Part shown: positions 22,901-35,000 of the stretch, piece by piece
Layout: each line of letters opens with the position of its first letter
Numbering within the stretch: position 1 is the first letter of the stretch
NCBI GenBank assembly: GCA_964020085.1
Contig: OZ026601.1
Location: forward strand, 27,952,418-28,016,417
Direction of reading: 5' to 3'
From: Micromussa lordhowensis
Lineage: Eukaryota; Cnidaria; Anthozoa; Scleractinia; Lobophylliidae
DNA length: 64,000 nt
Position numbers and translations under genes: made by a program
Notes under the pieces: model-generated
What the model was told of the DNA's origin: nothing
The model's database searches: none
The model's input: the letters and a program-made list of their open reading frames with translations, nothing else

Positions 22901-25900
22901 TACTATACCAAGGAGAGAAGGGGAGGGATGACACAACTTCAAAAGTAAACTGCTTCTCCGTTTTAACATTTCTACCAGTTTGAAAGGAATTTATTTCTGT
23001 CATTTTCTTGCACTTAGGAAAAGTCAAGGTTGTCACTGTCCACGAAGAAGATAAAGAAAATCCCAGAGGTTTGTGCACTTTGTGTTTGTATTGTGAAAAA
23101 TTTACAGGACCTTTGTCAACTCCATTGACTTGTGACAATCGTCTGCGTTTCAGATCACAAACCAGCCATTGATAAACAAAGTGATGTCGCCAAATCCACT
23201 GCAAAGGAAACTGCTCTACAAGAAGACAGAAATTCCATTTTCCATGAGTGATTTAAAGGAGTTGGTGAAGAGAAAGACAGAACTGAGGTTTTTACAAGCA
23301 TACATTCTCTAACGTGTCAGAAGTTTATATTAAACTTTTGGTCATGTGCAACATCAGCACTGTTCTTACATGAATATCTATCTAGTAAAGATTACAGTTA
23401 GTATGATTTGTGAACCAAGCATGGATATTGGCATGGATATTGGCCTTTTTTCGAGTGTTCCATAAACACACAAAAGAGAGCAAGGCCAATATCTTGCTAT
23501 CTTTACCAATCAAGCTTGGTCAATAAAGGCTTTATTTATATGGGGAAAAAACATTTTCTTGCCAGACAGTGGCTACGCCCAAGCAGGCAAGATATATGGG
23601 TTATTCAAATAAAAAAAAATGTCAAATGTATGTTTATAGTGGTCATGCACTTAGCTACACCAAGCTAGTTCACAGGCCATTCAAACGGAAGGAAAGAAAT
23701 ATTTCATATGAACATAACAGGCTTAAAAGTCCCAACTGGCAGGAGGCAGACCAGTTGGCTATATACAAGCATGACCAAGGAGTTGAACTAGGGTCCACCA
23801 AGAAACAACTCCAGCTAAGTGGTCAGAGCGGGACTTGAACCTGTGACCTCCGGATTTCAAGTTCAGCGCTCTAACCACTCGGCCATGCTGCCTCCTATTG
23901 ATCAAGCTTTTTCAAGATGGCTGGATATTGGCCAAGTTTATGGACTGAGGCAGAGGTGAGGTCAATAAAGTCGCAAAAGAAAAGAACCAGGCCAATATTC
24001 AGCCATCTTGATCGAAAAGGCTTGATCAATAAAGGATTTACTATTTGGCTCTAGGGGAAACTTTTCTTGCTGGACACGACGGGTAGTCCCGAACAGGCAT
24101 AATAGCTCCATCTTACCCACTCAGGTAGCCAATCACAGCGCATGATTTGGTTCATCTTGCCTGGTAATGGAGCTAGCCATATCATGAAGTGCCATCTTGC
24201 CCACTCGAGTAGCCAATCACAACAAAGGTGTCAGTTCATCTTGCCTGCTCACGATCACGTAGCTAGCCTAAGTCATATGATAACCTTTTTTTCTGCAGGT
24301 CAGTAGAAGATTCCAGTTCAGACCATTTGATTGGCCGATTGGATCCGTGGGGAGTGTGGCTGCTCAGGAGAGGATCAGATCTTGTTTGTGCCAATCAATA
24401 CAGGTCAGCGCTACATGTACCTCTGAAGTATTTATATAGTAACTCTCCTTACTGGCTGCTGCAGTTTAAGAGAATTTGGATGTTCGGTTCATCAATGCAA
24501 TATCACCTATTATAAAATAATTGAGCCACTATGCGCGCTTTCATTGGTCGATAGGTGTGTTTAGATGAACGTATGTAAAGACAGTTGTGATGTGTTAGAT
24601 TCACACATATTTTTGAGAATTATTTTATAAAAGCAATAGAGCACTTTTTCGGTGTTTATATAGCCTCGTATAAACACTCGGCGGGTTGGGAGAATTCTCG
24701 AAAGTTATGCAAACCCTTGACTACGTCTCGGCTTTGCATAACTGTCTCGAATTCTCCCAACCCTCCTCGTGTTTATATGAGGCTATATAAACACGGAAAA
24801 AGTGCTCTATTGCTTAAGTGTTGTAGCCTGCTCCAGGCGTTCAGACGCACATGTAGTAGATGTGAGAGAAAGGTGTGAAGAACTAGTGGGAAAACGGCGA
24901 GGGGTTTGGGGCAAGAAAAGATGCTGTGAATACATGTATATTGGTTGTACATTTTATTTCAGAATTCAAGAGAGGCTGCTGTTTAAACGCTTGATGGCTT
25001 GTCATTCTTTACCTAAAGAACGACTTAATCATCCAATTTCATTAAACGAGAGGTACGTGCACAAATTATTTACATCATGTAAAAAATCAGTCCAAGTCCT
25101 AAACGAGTATTTTTGACGTAATTTTGTCATCAGGTCTTGAAAAAAGTGTATTGCTGTTTATGTTACTTAATACCATGCTGTAGAAAATACATCCAGTCAG
25201 AATATGGGAAAACCGACGGTATTTCATCCAACCTTCCCAGCATGCACCGCGCATATGTCACATTGATTGTGTTGTATTTACTATTATCTATGACATGTAA
25301 GTATAAAGTAGTTATGCAACACTCTCTCGTGGTAATACTTGCCACTTGCATCGCCTAAAGGCTTGTGTGTATACCGAGAAAATACAAGTATCTCCGAGGA
25401 TATCCATAGTAAACCACTCGAAAGCATTGGATAACTAGCATTTATGTTACTCTGAAAATCACTTGTTTAATATTTTTGCCTTAAACGGGATACGGTTCTC
25501 TTTTTAAAGACGTTTAATAGAGGAAATTCGACGTAAACAAAGCTTATGTATTTTGTCAATAATAATAGCAAAGATATCAGTGACATCACCTATTGTTATT
25601 AATATGCCAACCAGAGAACTATTGGCTGGTGAGACAAAGAAATCTTTTCTTTAACGTTTTGAACATTTAAATAACAAAAACAATGTTTGTACATTATCTT
25701 CATAGAACTGTTGGTGGTCCGGATTGTTGGAGGACGTTGTGTAACATGAGCAGCAAGTGTGACCCACCAGACACCACAAGGTACGTACAAAGACCACCAT
25801 GCTGATGATATTAGAGAGGTTAAGAATCAAGACAAAGACAAACAGCAAACAACTGGTTTGTAGCTTGTAGTTTGCCTTTCTAAAAATTTGCATGTAAGCT

Positions 25901-28900
25901 TCTTTCCATTTCTGATAACATTCTGTATTACCAGTTGATGACTTAATCATCAACTTCATCATCAGTGTGTCCTTGAAAAGCAAGTCACATGACCAACTGT
26001 TACGAAAAGGCCTAAAAAACTAATTGAATAATATATTGTACACATGCATTTGTACTAAAATCATGTAATGGACCCTCTGGTCCGTGGCAAGTAACCCCTC
26101 GTCTCTTTTGTAACTTTTATCTGATTGCTGTAACGCAACGGTTCTTCTCGAAGTTGAGAGAAGAGTTGCGTTGTGACCCAAATAACACCTGTAAAGGAGA
26201 GTTAATAGTGACCTTAAACAAACCACGACGGCAAACGGCAACGAGAACGCCACGAAAGAAAAGATAGTGGAACGATGGCTGTGTACATGCGTTATCAATC
26301 TTTGTACATTTCTTAGCCGTCCTCGACACAACAACAACGTAAAATGACCAAGCTCTGCGTATTTTGGAGAACAAGAACGAAAGCGGCTTATTTGGAACTG
26401 AACACTGGGATTACATATTTAGCATGAGCAAGTTCTGCCACCGATAGGCGCACTGAATAGATCTAGACAACTGCGAAATTCTAACCCTAAAATATAAGTT
26501 CTTTTTTTACTGGTCGTTAACCTCGTGGTCGCCATCGTCATTGCTTAAAGGTGGCTTAACTTAAAGCACTCATAAAAATACATTTTCAAAAATTAAAGGT
26601 GGCTCTGAACCCCCTTCATATAATTTTTTAAACTTTGCAAAAAGTTCCATCTTATCATGCTAATTACAATTCGATAATAAAAAACGGGTGTCACCGAGCA
26701 CATTATTGAGTTGTAAGTGCTTTAAGCTAAAATTAAGGGTGTTTTCTGGCAGTTATATTGTTGCTATGGTAACCTATTGTGCCACAAAATTGACAGCAAC
26801 TTGTTCACCAATGATTGGGCAGTTTTTTGATACCATGATTTTGGCATCAACTGATATATAGTGGATATAATTACCCATCAAACTCCAAGTCTTGGAAAGT
26901 ACTTGAAACTGTTTCGAGCCACCTTAAGCTCAAGTGCTTGGAAAGTAAATTGTTGAGTTTTCCCAACAGTTTGCTGATATCGCTGTGTTGTGAACATAAC
27001 ATTTGGGTGAGAAGGAAAATCTGTCAGAGTAAATAATAAGGTCCAGATTCTTGAGCTTCACGTGAAAAAGGCTGACAGTGTCGGTGCATTCTGATATTTT
27101 CTAGATGGATTGACGATGAAAGATTAACTGCAAATGGATTCGATGTCTGTTTGAAGACGGGTGAGTAGTCGCTAGTTAAAGGATCCTAATAAAGGAGCTA
27201 AGTCACGGTTTCGTATCTTGAAAAGATTAGCCTTAATTTTTCGTCGTTTGTAATCCCGCCCGTGTCAATCTTCTCCATCCTTAATGCTTGTTCCTTTATG
27301 GTTTACCATAATCTTCATGGCCAAGATAACTCAAAATCCGTTAAGTAGCGCAACGTTTCACGCGTAGGCGCAGAGTATAGCTTGGCGCGCTATTACTCGT
27401 TTCTGTCTAGGAATAGCTTTTTCGCTCCATTCGCCATTTTATAGATGATTACTGTAAGCTATGTTGGCACCAATCAGAAAACGAATAGGGGAGATATTTG
27501 TTTACAAACGTTGTTTTTGTTATTTAAATGTTCAAAACGTTAAACAAAAGAATTATTTGTTTTATCAGCCAATAGTATTAATAACAATAGGTGATGTCAC
27601 TGATATATTTGCTATAGTGCGCTCCAATTTGCTCATGATGTTGCACCAGATAAGTGATACCATATTGAAACTTTTCAAGGCTGGATCATTGTGGCCATTA
27701 GAATCAATGAAAATGTCTCGCCGCTCTTAATAAAAAAAATCACAGTAATAAACGGATTTGGCGCCGCCCCCTGATGTAAAGTTGAGCTTGATCACCACAC
27801 TGTCTGTATTTGAGAAGCTCATGTCTCGAAACATCGCTGTTTTAACAGCAATCAAAGTGGGTTTCTTTGTTAGTACACAATGTGCTTTTGTTTCACAGAA
27901 CGTGGTCACAATAGAGGAGTGAATGAGAAGCGAAATTGTACTGAAGTCCAGGATATAAAATGAACGTTTTCTTGTTTCTGTATTCAGATGCAGAGAGTGG
28001 GGAGACCAAGGTGGAGCTGAACAAAGTGTCAACAAGTATACCATTTTACGGCGTACCAGATCTGGCAGAAGTACTAGGTAAGTGCGAGGGAGAACATAGT
28101 TACCCTAGTTTGTGGAAATGTTTAGTTTTTTATTTGGTTCCTCCTTGAGAAACCCTTTCTCTGACGAAGGACTAATGTTCGAAAGGTCAGCCTCACTAAG
28201 TCGCTACAGCGGTATCTTTATCAACTTCATGTGTATAATAGGCCAACTTCGATATCTTAAAATTCAGCCTAAAACAGTAGACCTCAGTATGAGGATCTAG
28301 GGAATAACTACAGAGTTTGTGGGGTTTATTCCCTAGATCCTCGTGCTTAGGTCTATTGTGTTAGGCTGAATTTTTTAATATATCGAAATTGGTCTATTAT
28401 TGGTTTTCGAAGAACAGGTTGTTAATAAGGGTGCAAGTAAAACACGTGCAACAATTGCGCACGGTGGTTTGCGCAACGACTAATAGACCTTTTTCGCTTG
28501 TACATTTTGTTTTCCCAATACAGATCATGTGACGATACTCAGGAGATTTGATCCTTTGTCTTGTTCATTTAAAAGAGAGCATGCAAGCATGAATATGTTT
28601 GCATGTACTCTTTTTGATGAGCAAGACAAAGGATCAAATCTCCTGAGTATCATCACATGATCTGTATTGGGAAAACAAAATGTACAAGCGAAAAAGGTCT
28701 ATTGCAGTACTCTGTGTTCGTCCGTGAAAATGAACTTGTTGAATAGTCGCGCTTACGATTGCGTGCCATGTTACCGAAGAACATGGAAGAAGAATCGCTT
28801 TCTACTGACTTCTGCAGAACTGCACTACTGTCCTCACCATTGGGTACAGTGGCGTGGTACAACTATCAGCTGTTTACCTTCCTCTGGCTCTCTCGTCTCC

Positions 28901-30500
28901 ATTTTGTAAAACTGTGGTCTCCTTGTCTTGGTTTCTTGATTTGGCTGCCGTCGCCGATTTTGTTTCTTAGTGGAAACCTGCTGCGTCAGGAATTTTCCGC
29001 GAACTGTTACAGCATAAGACGACTTCGACTCAAATTGTTTGGCGGCGTCGCATTCAGCTGCGTGTACTTATCTTCGATGTTAACATTGTTGCGTTCGTAG
29101 AACACAGTCCTAATGCAGACTTGAGCCAAGTTTCATAGGGGACGGTTCACCTTGGTAGGAGTTTGCGACACCGATTTGGCCGCCCCGTAGCAGGGGCGAA
29201 AACGAACTACGTCATCGCGAAACCATGTGCTGTACATTTCGTTCGAGTGCTAGAAATCTTTCATGTGGAAGCGGTAAGTAGTCAATTTTCTTTTCAAGTC
29301 TTTTTGACAGGATTTCATGAGACTAAAAGATATCACTGTTAACATTTATCGATGCTTTAAGGAGGTATGTATGACTTCTGGTGCGAAAGTAGAGTTTGGC
29401 GCTGTGAGACCAATGTTGTCTTCAAAACTTTAACTTTAGCACTCGAACGAAACGTAAAGCACATGGTTTGGCGATGTAAAGTATAGAAATACTTTTGGAA
29501 TTCGCCTTCTGTAATAACTCTGTTAACTCCCCTACTGTTCTCTATTTTCTTTCGGTTGTTCAGTTCAAGTTCAAATTCAAAATTATAAATACTCGTTAAG
29601 TTCACGTTTAGACTGTGATAATGGTCTTAACTGCTCTCCTACAATTGCCATTAATAACCAATTCTGTCCTAATCACGTTCTTTCAGGTATGTACAACAAT
29701 TTGCCTTATGCCCTGACAAACGCACCGTAAAACAAACTACGCGTGGTCCCTCATGAAATGACGAACCAGAGCGAAGCTAATGTAAAGGCCGATTTAGACG
29801 GTACAACTTTCGCTTACAACCATCGCATGCAACCTGCTCGCGTCATCCCTACAACACGAGTTGTACCGTCTAAATCGGCCTTAACAGTACCCTTCTGTAA
29901 AGCAAACATAGGCAAATGTACTAGACAACATCTTTGTTCCTTTGGCCTAACCAAATTCATTAGCTTCCCATGTACGTCTACATCTTTGGGGTGGCCCAGA
30001 ATGTCAACCTTACCTAAATACCTTAACACGAACGCACTCATAATCTTTGATTAGATTCTAGTTTATTGTATATAATTTCTTCTTTATTGTAGAACTTGCT
30101 TGTCAGAAGGACAGTAGCGATTCTAAGTCTCTCTCAAGTTGTCGACCCTTCAAGGTTATCCATTATCTCCAGGTATTTTATTTCGTTCGTTTGCCCCTGA
30201 TTAACACATCAGACAACCTTCGTCTTATTGTACGTTTTAACACTGAACCACTGAACTGGGTTCAACTCAGTCCTATAACCATTATTTCAATGCTTGCTCG
30301 ACACTTCAGTCTTTCTTGTTTGTATCTATCTTTTTTAGGGTGAAGCAGTGAGAGTCGCCCGTGCCCTTAGTTCCCGGATGAACAGGACCGAAGTTGATGA
30401 GCTACTGTCCCAGATGGAGATGGACATTCCGGAGGACGCGAGAACATGCGTTCACGGCCGGCCATTCTTTGAAAAAATCGCAAAAATTCCGCCAGAATAA
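18089..30500 (+). CDS. PMS1: PMS1 DNA mismatch repair protein (MutL homologue)
   Basis: Thirteen exons: 18089-18220, 19090-19779, 20784-22103, 22595-22699, 23018-23068, 23154-23287, 24299-24403, 24963-25052, 25706-25780, 27105-27160, 27988-28077, 30093-30172, 30339-30500. All have GT-AG ends and matching phases; total 1029 residues (vertebrate PMS1 about 930). The N-terminal GHKL ATPase motifs are intact: [11 protein letters not shown] (27-37), DNGCGI (56-61), GFRGEAL (91-97). Then come the MutL transducer fold ([23 protein letters not shown]) and a long Ser/Thr/Asn-rich linker, mostly in exon 3. The C-terminal dimerisation domain has [30 protein letters not shown] and CVHGRPFF (from 1013). 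The residues match PMS1 better than PMS2/MLH3: the metal-binding endonuclease motif is replaced by [14 protein letters not shown], so it should act as the non-endonuclease MutL-beta partner of MLH1 in the nucleus. No HMG-box exon was found. Exons 9 and 10 are short and less certain. Confidence 0.93.
18696..18775. repeat. Short inverted repeat, PMS1 intron 1
   Basis: TACAGCCGCCTTTCATTC is mirrored by GAATGAAAGGCGGCTGTA, with CCCGCT and AGCGGG continuing the arms around a centre of about 15 bp. Non-coding miniature element. Confidence 0.7.
18830..18965. repeat. GATT/GACT-rich simple sequence
   Basis: Imperfect run of TGATTGAT and TGACTGAC units in PMS1 intron 1. Confidence 0.6.
19840..19962. 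mobile_element. TIR element inside an AAAAAACTATCTCCC repeat
   Basis: TAACCCTTTCACCACCAGTGG is mirrored by CCTTGGTGGTGAAAGGGTTA at 19943-19962. The interior repeats GATTTTACTCTGTCTAACGC twice. Both flanks carry TTAAAAAAACTATCTCCC, so the element has split or duplicated a short tandem repeat. A TTAGGG x2-3 run follows at about 19989. Confidence 0.7.
23640..23895 (-). mobile_element. tRNA-Ser-like SINE
   Basis: Minus strand begins GGCAGCATGGCCGAGTGGTT (A box) and has GGTCACAGGTTCAAGTCCC (B box). The body includes GCCAACTGGTCTGCCTCC and GCCAGTTGGGACTTTTAA. The same body is on the plus strand at about 50365-50650. In PMS1 intron 6. Confidence 0.75.
24512..24815. mobile_element. Foldback element, copy A (PMS1 intron 7)
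   Basis: The right part (24631-24815) is an inverted repeat: AAGCAATAGAGCACTTTTTC is mirrored at the end, and TTGGGAGAATTCTCGAAAGT and TTATGCAAACCCTTGA are mirrored inside. The left part carries TTTCATTGGTCGATAGGTGT. A second copy with the same order is in an ANKZF1 intron at 34196-34480. Confidence 0.8.
26593..26926. mobile_element. TIR element, GGTGGCTC ends
   Basis: TTAAAGGTGGCTC at the left matches the inverse of GAGCCACCTTAA at the right. The 334-bp interior is AT-rich and non-coding. In PMS1 intron 9. Confidence 0.6.
28237..28398. repeat. Foldback element with AATAGRCC ends
   Basis: Arms of about 70 bp: AATAGGCCAACTTCGATATC is mirrored by the stretch ending GGTCTATT at 28398. The centre-proximal block GAGGATCTAGGGAATAA is perfectly mirrored. 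In PMS1 intron 11. Confidence 0.8.
28482..28703. repeat. Near-perfect 222-bp hairpin element
   Basis: Arms of about 95-105 bp beginning AATAGACCTTTTTCGCTTGT are mirrored with only a few differences (for example GTGACGATAC against GTGATGATAC), around a loop of under 30 bp. High arm identity suggests a young insertion. In PMS1 intron 11, 84 bp from the previous AATAGRCC element. Confidence 0.85.
29213..29476. repeat. Inverted repeat with 40-bp arms
   Basis: CATCGCGAAACCATGTGCTG with CATTTCGTTCGAGTGCTAG is mirrored by CTTTAGCACTCGAACGAAAC and CACATGGTTTGGCGATG. A spacer of about 180 bp separates the arms. Confidence 0.7.
29782..29887. repeat. Foldback element, GGCCGATTTAGACGG arms
   Basis: GGCCGATTTAGACGGTACAA is mirrored exactly by TTGTACCGTCTAAATCGGCC ending near 29880; total about 106 bp. 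In PMS1 intron 11. Confidence 0.8.
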
Positions 30501-30501
30501 A
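30496..30501 (+). terminator. AATAAA overlapping the PMS1 stop codon
   Basis: The stop TAA (30498-30500) lies inside AATAAA. If used, the 3' UTR would be only some 10-30 bases. Confidence 0.35.
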
Positions 30502-30831
30502 CAAGGAAAAATCCCAGTGAAATCCACTCCGCAAAAAAGGCAGTTATGGCTATGCTTTGAATCGCTAAAAGTGATTACGCTGTAACTACTCACCTTCCAG
30601 AGAACGCGCACACCCTATCTCCCTCTACCACTCCTCCGTGAGAGAGAAGCAGAAACATCCGGTTGGTTGAGTTTTCTCGCGTAAGTTGCAACCAATCGCA
30701 GATACTAAACGGATCGCTGTAGTTTACGTCATCGTCATGAGAATTTGCGGATCGAACCTCAGATGTTACCCACCAGGGGGAGGGGGAGAACTGTTCACAT
30801 GATAAAGCGTTTCTCTTCAAGGCTGATTGCA

Positions 30832-31023
30832 AATAGGCCATTTCCGAGTTCTCTTTTGCCTCTGTTTCAAAACGAGTCTAAGTGTGTAACCATTCATATG
30901 AAAATGTGTTCCGCCTACAGGTTCATTTCCATGCAAATCAAACTCATTTCATAAGAAATGTTTCGGACAACACTTAGACTCGTTTTGAAACAGAGGCACA
31001 AGGGAACTCGAAAATGGCCTATT
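30832..31023. mobile_element. Foldback element, AATAGGCC ends
   Basis: AATAGGCCATTTCCGAGTTC and TGCCTCTGTTTCAAAACGAG are mirrored at the right end (31023). An interior of about 60 bp is unpaired. Same AATAGRCC ends as the two elements in PMS1 intron 11. Confidence 0.8.
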
Positions 31024-32073
31024 AACTTCAAGGTGTTACTGTTGTATATTTTGAACGTTGTATGCGAATGTTCTTGTTTTAGAATGTAGATCGCTAATCG
31101 TTCTGTAGTTCTTTCATTTGTTTGAACTTTGGATGTTCTCATTTTCCCTGAATTAAATGGCGTTACTTTCTAATGCCCTCAAGTTCTGCGAGCAATCACA
31201 TTGTGGGTACTACCGATCTTTGGAAATTTTCTATCAAGCCACAATTTGAATTTTAAAGCAAAACAAATGTATAGATGAATGAATGCCTGAATGAACTTAG
31301 TGTATTTATAGCTAATTTTGTGGTCTGCGCGAAGACATCACCGCAGAAGCGCTTTCATGGATTTTCCTGTATCTAAAGCTCTCGCTCATTGGTAGTTTGT
31401 AGGTCATGTCATGATTGGAAAAAAAGGATATGGGTCGTTTCCTTAAAAACCTTTCACATGAACGTTTTGTAAACCATAAGGAGAAGGCAATTTGAAATAA
31501 CCCATTCCATGAGCGTAGTCTGTTAGTAGTCCCTGATTCACTTAGCCCGTCGAGCGTGGTCGTATATAAACCGCCATGTTTTCTTTCGCTTCGCGCACGA
31601 CGGATTAAGCGAAAGAGAAACTACTCGGAAGTCTAGAAAATGTTAGAGTCACGAGATTCTGAAAGCGAGGGTGTATTTTTAACACAATGATATAGATTTT
31701 TGTCAGTCTCCCATCACCGGTGGGTCTTGGGGCTGTTAGGGTTACGCGTTTTGCTAGGGAAAAATAAACCACAGACAACTAAAAGGAAACTATTTTCTTT
31801 ACTTGGTAAATTATTGTGTTTTCCCTTCACTTTGAGCTTCGTGTGCACAGAATTTTTCAATCATTTTCTTGGTATACTTTAGAAAATAAACATTTTATTA
31901 ACGCAAGGGTAGCTCTGGTCAATTCCAGGTTCTCTTGTCTGCGCGGAGACAGAGGTACACTGCAGGCATCATTGCTGACTCGTACCGTGATCTTGTAGTA
32001 ATATGGCCTGGGGATCTTTGCCCTTGACATATTTCTATAAATCTCGAATAGCAATTTGTACCATCCACTGCTG
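31024..32073. other. Convergent 3' intergenic region
   Basis: Lies between the ends of PMS1 (plus) and ANKZF1 (minus). No gene recognised. TTTATT at 31894-31899 (AATAAA on the minus strand) is a plausible ANKZF1 poly(A) signal about 175 bases after its stop. Confidence 0.4.
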
Positions 32074-35000
32074 CTATCTTTGTTGTGTCTCCAGATCTAG
32101 TCTGTGAGCCTTCACGCAAGCTGTACAGCAGTACTTATAAGTGAGGCGTTCAAAGGGAACTTGTCCAGCCAAACTTGAACTACACCACGCGCAACTACAA
32201 AAAAGACGACAAAAGTCAAGTTTTTAAATACGTTTTCCTCATACTTCTACCGTGGAAAAAACGGACTAATTTTAATACATTTATTAAGGTGTCTCACTGA
32301 GTTTGATTGGTTACAAACGCGTAGCTAATTCAGATAACCACTAAGGCCCCGTTTACACGGGTCCGGACGAATTTTTGCACGGACAAAAACTTGCACGGTT
32401 CCACCTTGCGTTTAACACGGGACCGGCGGAACTGGACGAATTTTTGAACGGCTAAGTGTGCAAGTTTGGGACCTGAAAAAAACAGGTCAACTTTTTGACC
32501 GGCACAGTTCCATTTTTCGCACGGACTCGTGTAAACAGTCGAACCGTGCAACTTTTTGCTCAGATGGCGCGGTTCAGGCCTGGAATCTAGTTAGGTTTTG
32601 CCTGGCTGCGTAGCAAAAACTGAAACATTTTTGTTACATTTTGATCCTGGTTTGTTACGTTTTGTTAAATTTACGGCAAAAGAAACAAACAAAAGCAAAT
32701 TACAGATATGAGGAGACGAGCGGCAGCAGCATGCATCACATTTTAGCCGGATTAGCTGGGCTTTTGCTGTACACATTGCTGCAAATGGCTATTGCCGCTG
32801 CCGCCATGTTTGATTTGCCGCGTACTGTAAGGGCTGCAACATGATTGGTTTAAAGCATTAGCGATAACCAATCACAACAGAGCCTAAAAAAAGCCATTCA
32901 AATGCCGCGACTGGTCTACAATTTGCACGGATCCGTGTAAACACCACTGCAATCTGTAACAGAATTTGCACAGATCCATGTAAACAGGCGGTCCAGGAAC
33001 AAAATTCGTCCGTGCAAAAATTCGTCCGGACCCGTGTAAACGGAGCCTTAGTGTGTGAACACTGCTCGAACCAAATTGAAGAAAAATGTGCAGCTCGTGC
33101 GAAAGCCGTTTCACGGATGATTGGCTACAACACGCCAGGAAAATCAAGTTTCTGAACCACCTGGAGTGTGCAGAAAAAGAAGAAGAGCAAAAACAGCTAC
33201 AACACTCCCTTATCAGCTGAAACATTCTTTAATAAACGCTACTAGTGCTAAAAATCCTTACCCTTACCATGACGTGATTCCTGCTTGCTTTGCCGCCTGC
33301 TGTTGAGCGAATCTTTTCTCCGCAGCAAGAGCCCGCTAACAAAAAGCGAAAATGTTGATTAATGTCAAAAGTCAAAGGATTGTTTTAAGCAAAATAGATC
33401 TTAGAAATAAGTTATCATTCCAGTTATCCTGGCAAAGAACAAACTCCTCGTTATTTCTTATTAAGGAGTCTTAGCATTTACAGAATAGAGCAACACCTTC
33501 ATGACTACAACGTCACCAGACACAGTAAAGGAAGTTGTTCGAGTTGCTTTATCAAGACTGAAGAGAATCTATCATTACCTTCTCTCTTTCACTCAAGGCC
33601 TGCAGCGCTTTCTTCTCTTTCTCTTCTTCTTCCTTCCTTCGCTCAAGAGCTTTTTGTTCCTAAACAAGATCATTTCAGTCGTTAATTCTTGCGGTTAATT
33701 TGTTATTGATATCTGGAGGAACTGTAATGCGCTCGAGTCCGGAGCGAGCGGTCCGGGTTCGAGCCCTGGCCGGGGAGATTGTGTTGTGTTCTTGGGCAAG
33801 ACACTTTACTCTCACGGTGCCTCTCTCCACCCAGGTGTATAAATGGGTACCACCGAATTTAAAGCTGAGGGTAACTCTACGATGGACCAGCATCGCATCC
33901 AGGAGGCAGGAGAAGTACTTCTAGACGCTTCATGCTACAGAAACCGGGATAAGCTCCGACCTGATTGGCTCGTATGCAGAAAGTCGATGCGCATATGAAA
34001 TGTTACCTTCATTCTTTGTTTCTGTGCCTTCTTCTGTGCTTTCTTTCGTTCGGCATTCCGTTTGTCCTTTTCGCTTTCCATCTCTGGTGTAAGTGCACTT
34101 GGAATCTACAACAAACATGAAAGATTATCCTTTCATTTTGAAATTGAAAGCACTAATAAGATAACTGGACATTAAGGCCTTTAATAAAACAACTGATAAT
34201 GAAATACTACGCTCGTGCTCTCATTGGTCGATAGGTGTGCTTAGCTGAGAGTGCGAAAACACGGTTGTGTTTCTGTTTTTTGATAAATGTTTCATAAAAG
34301 CAATAGAGGACTTTTTCCGTATTTACATAGCCTCATCCTAATACTTGGGGGTTGGGAGAATTCTCGAAAGTTATGCAAACCCTTGATTGCGTCTCTGGTT
34401 TGCATAACTGTCTCGAATTCTCCGAACCCACTCGTTTTTAGTTGAAAAAAACATGCACGGAAAAAAGTCCTTTATTGCTTAAATATCTTTCCTGCTTTGT
34501 TGCTTCACATTCAAACCACACACGCACTTCGGCGTACATCCTTAAAGAGCCATCTGTGTCATGACTGAAATATAAAATGTATATTTTTTGCGATGCACAA
34601 GCTAAGCTATTGAAATAACAAGAGTCCTTGTATTAAGATAATTTACTAACTAACGATTCAAAGAGGTAATACCAAATAAGACGGCAGCAAAGACTGGGGA
34701 AGATTTAGACAGGTAATGAACAACGAACTTGGAAAAATTCATGCACCACCTTGATTCTTGAAAACGGCATGGAAACGAGGCATTGCCGGGTTCTAGATAT
34801 ACAAACGAGGTGATTTAGTTGCAGACCTCGTTTGCATGTTGTTTCACATTGTTATACCTGTGCTTTGACGTAATCATAGCGCTCTGGATAGGACGCCATA
34901 AACCGACGGAACACATTCCTTGTTTCCTTGCTGCCAGCGATGGTAAATGAAGTTCGTCCTTTATCGTCCCTGGAATATAAAAATCAATTTAAACATTTTA

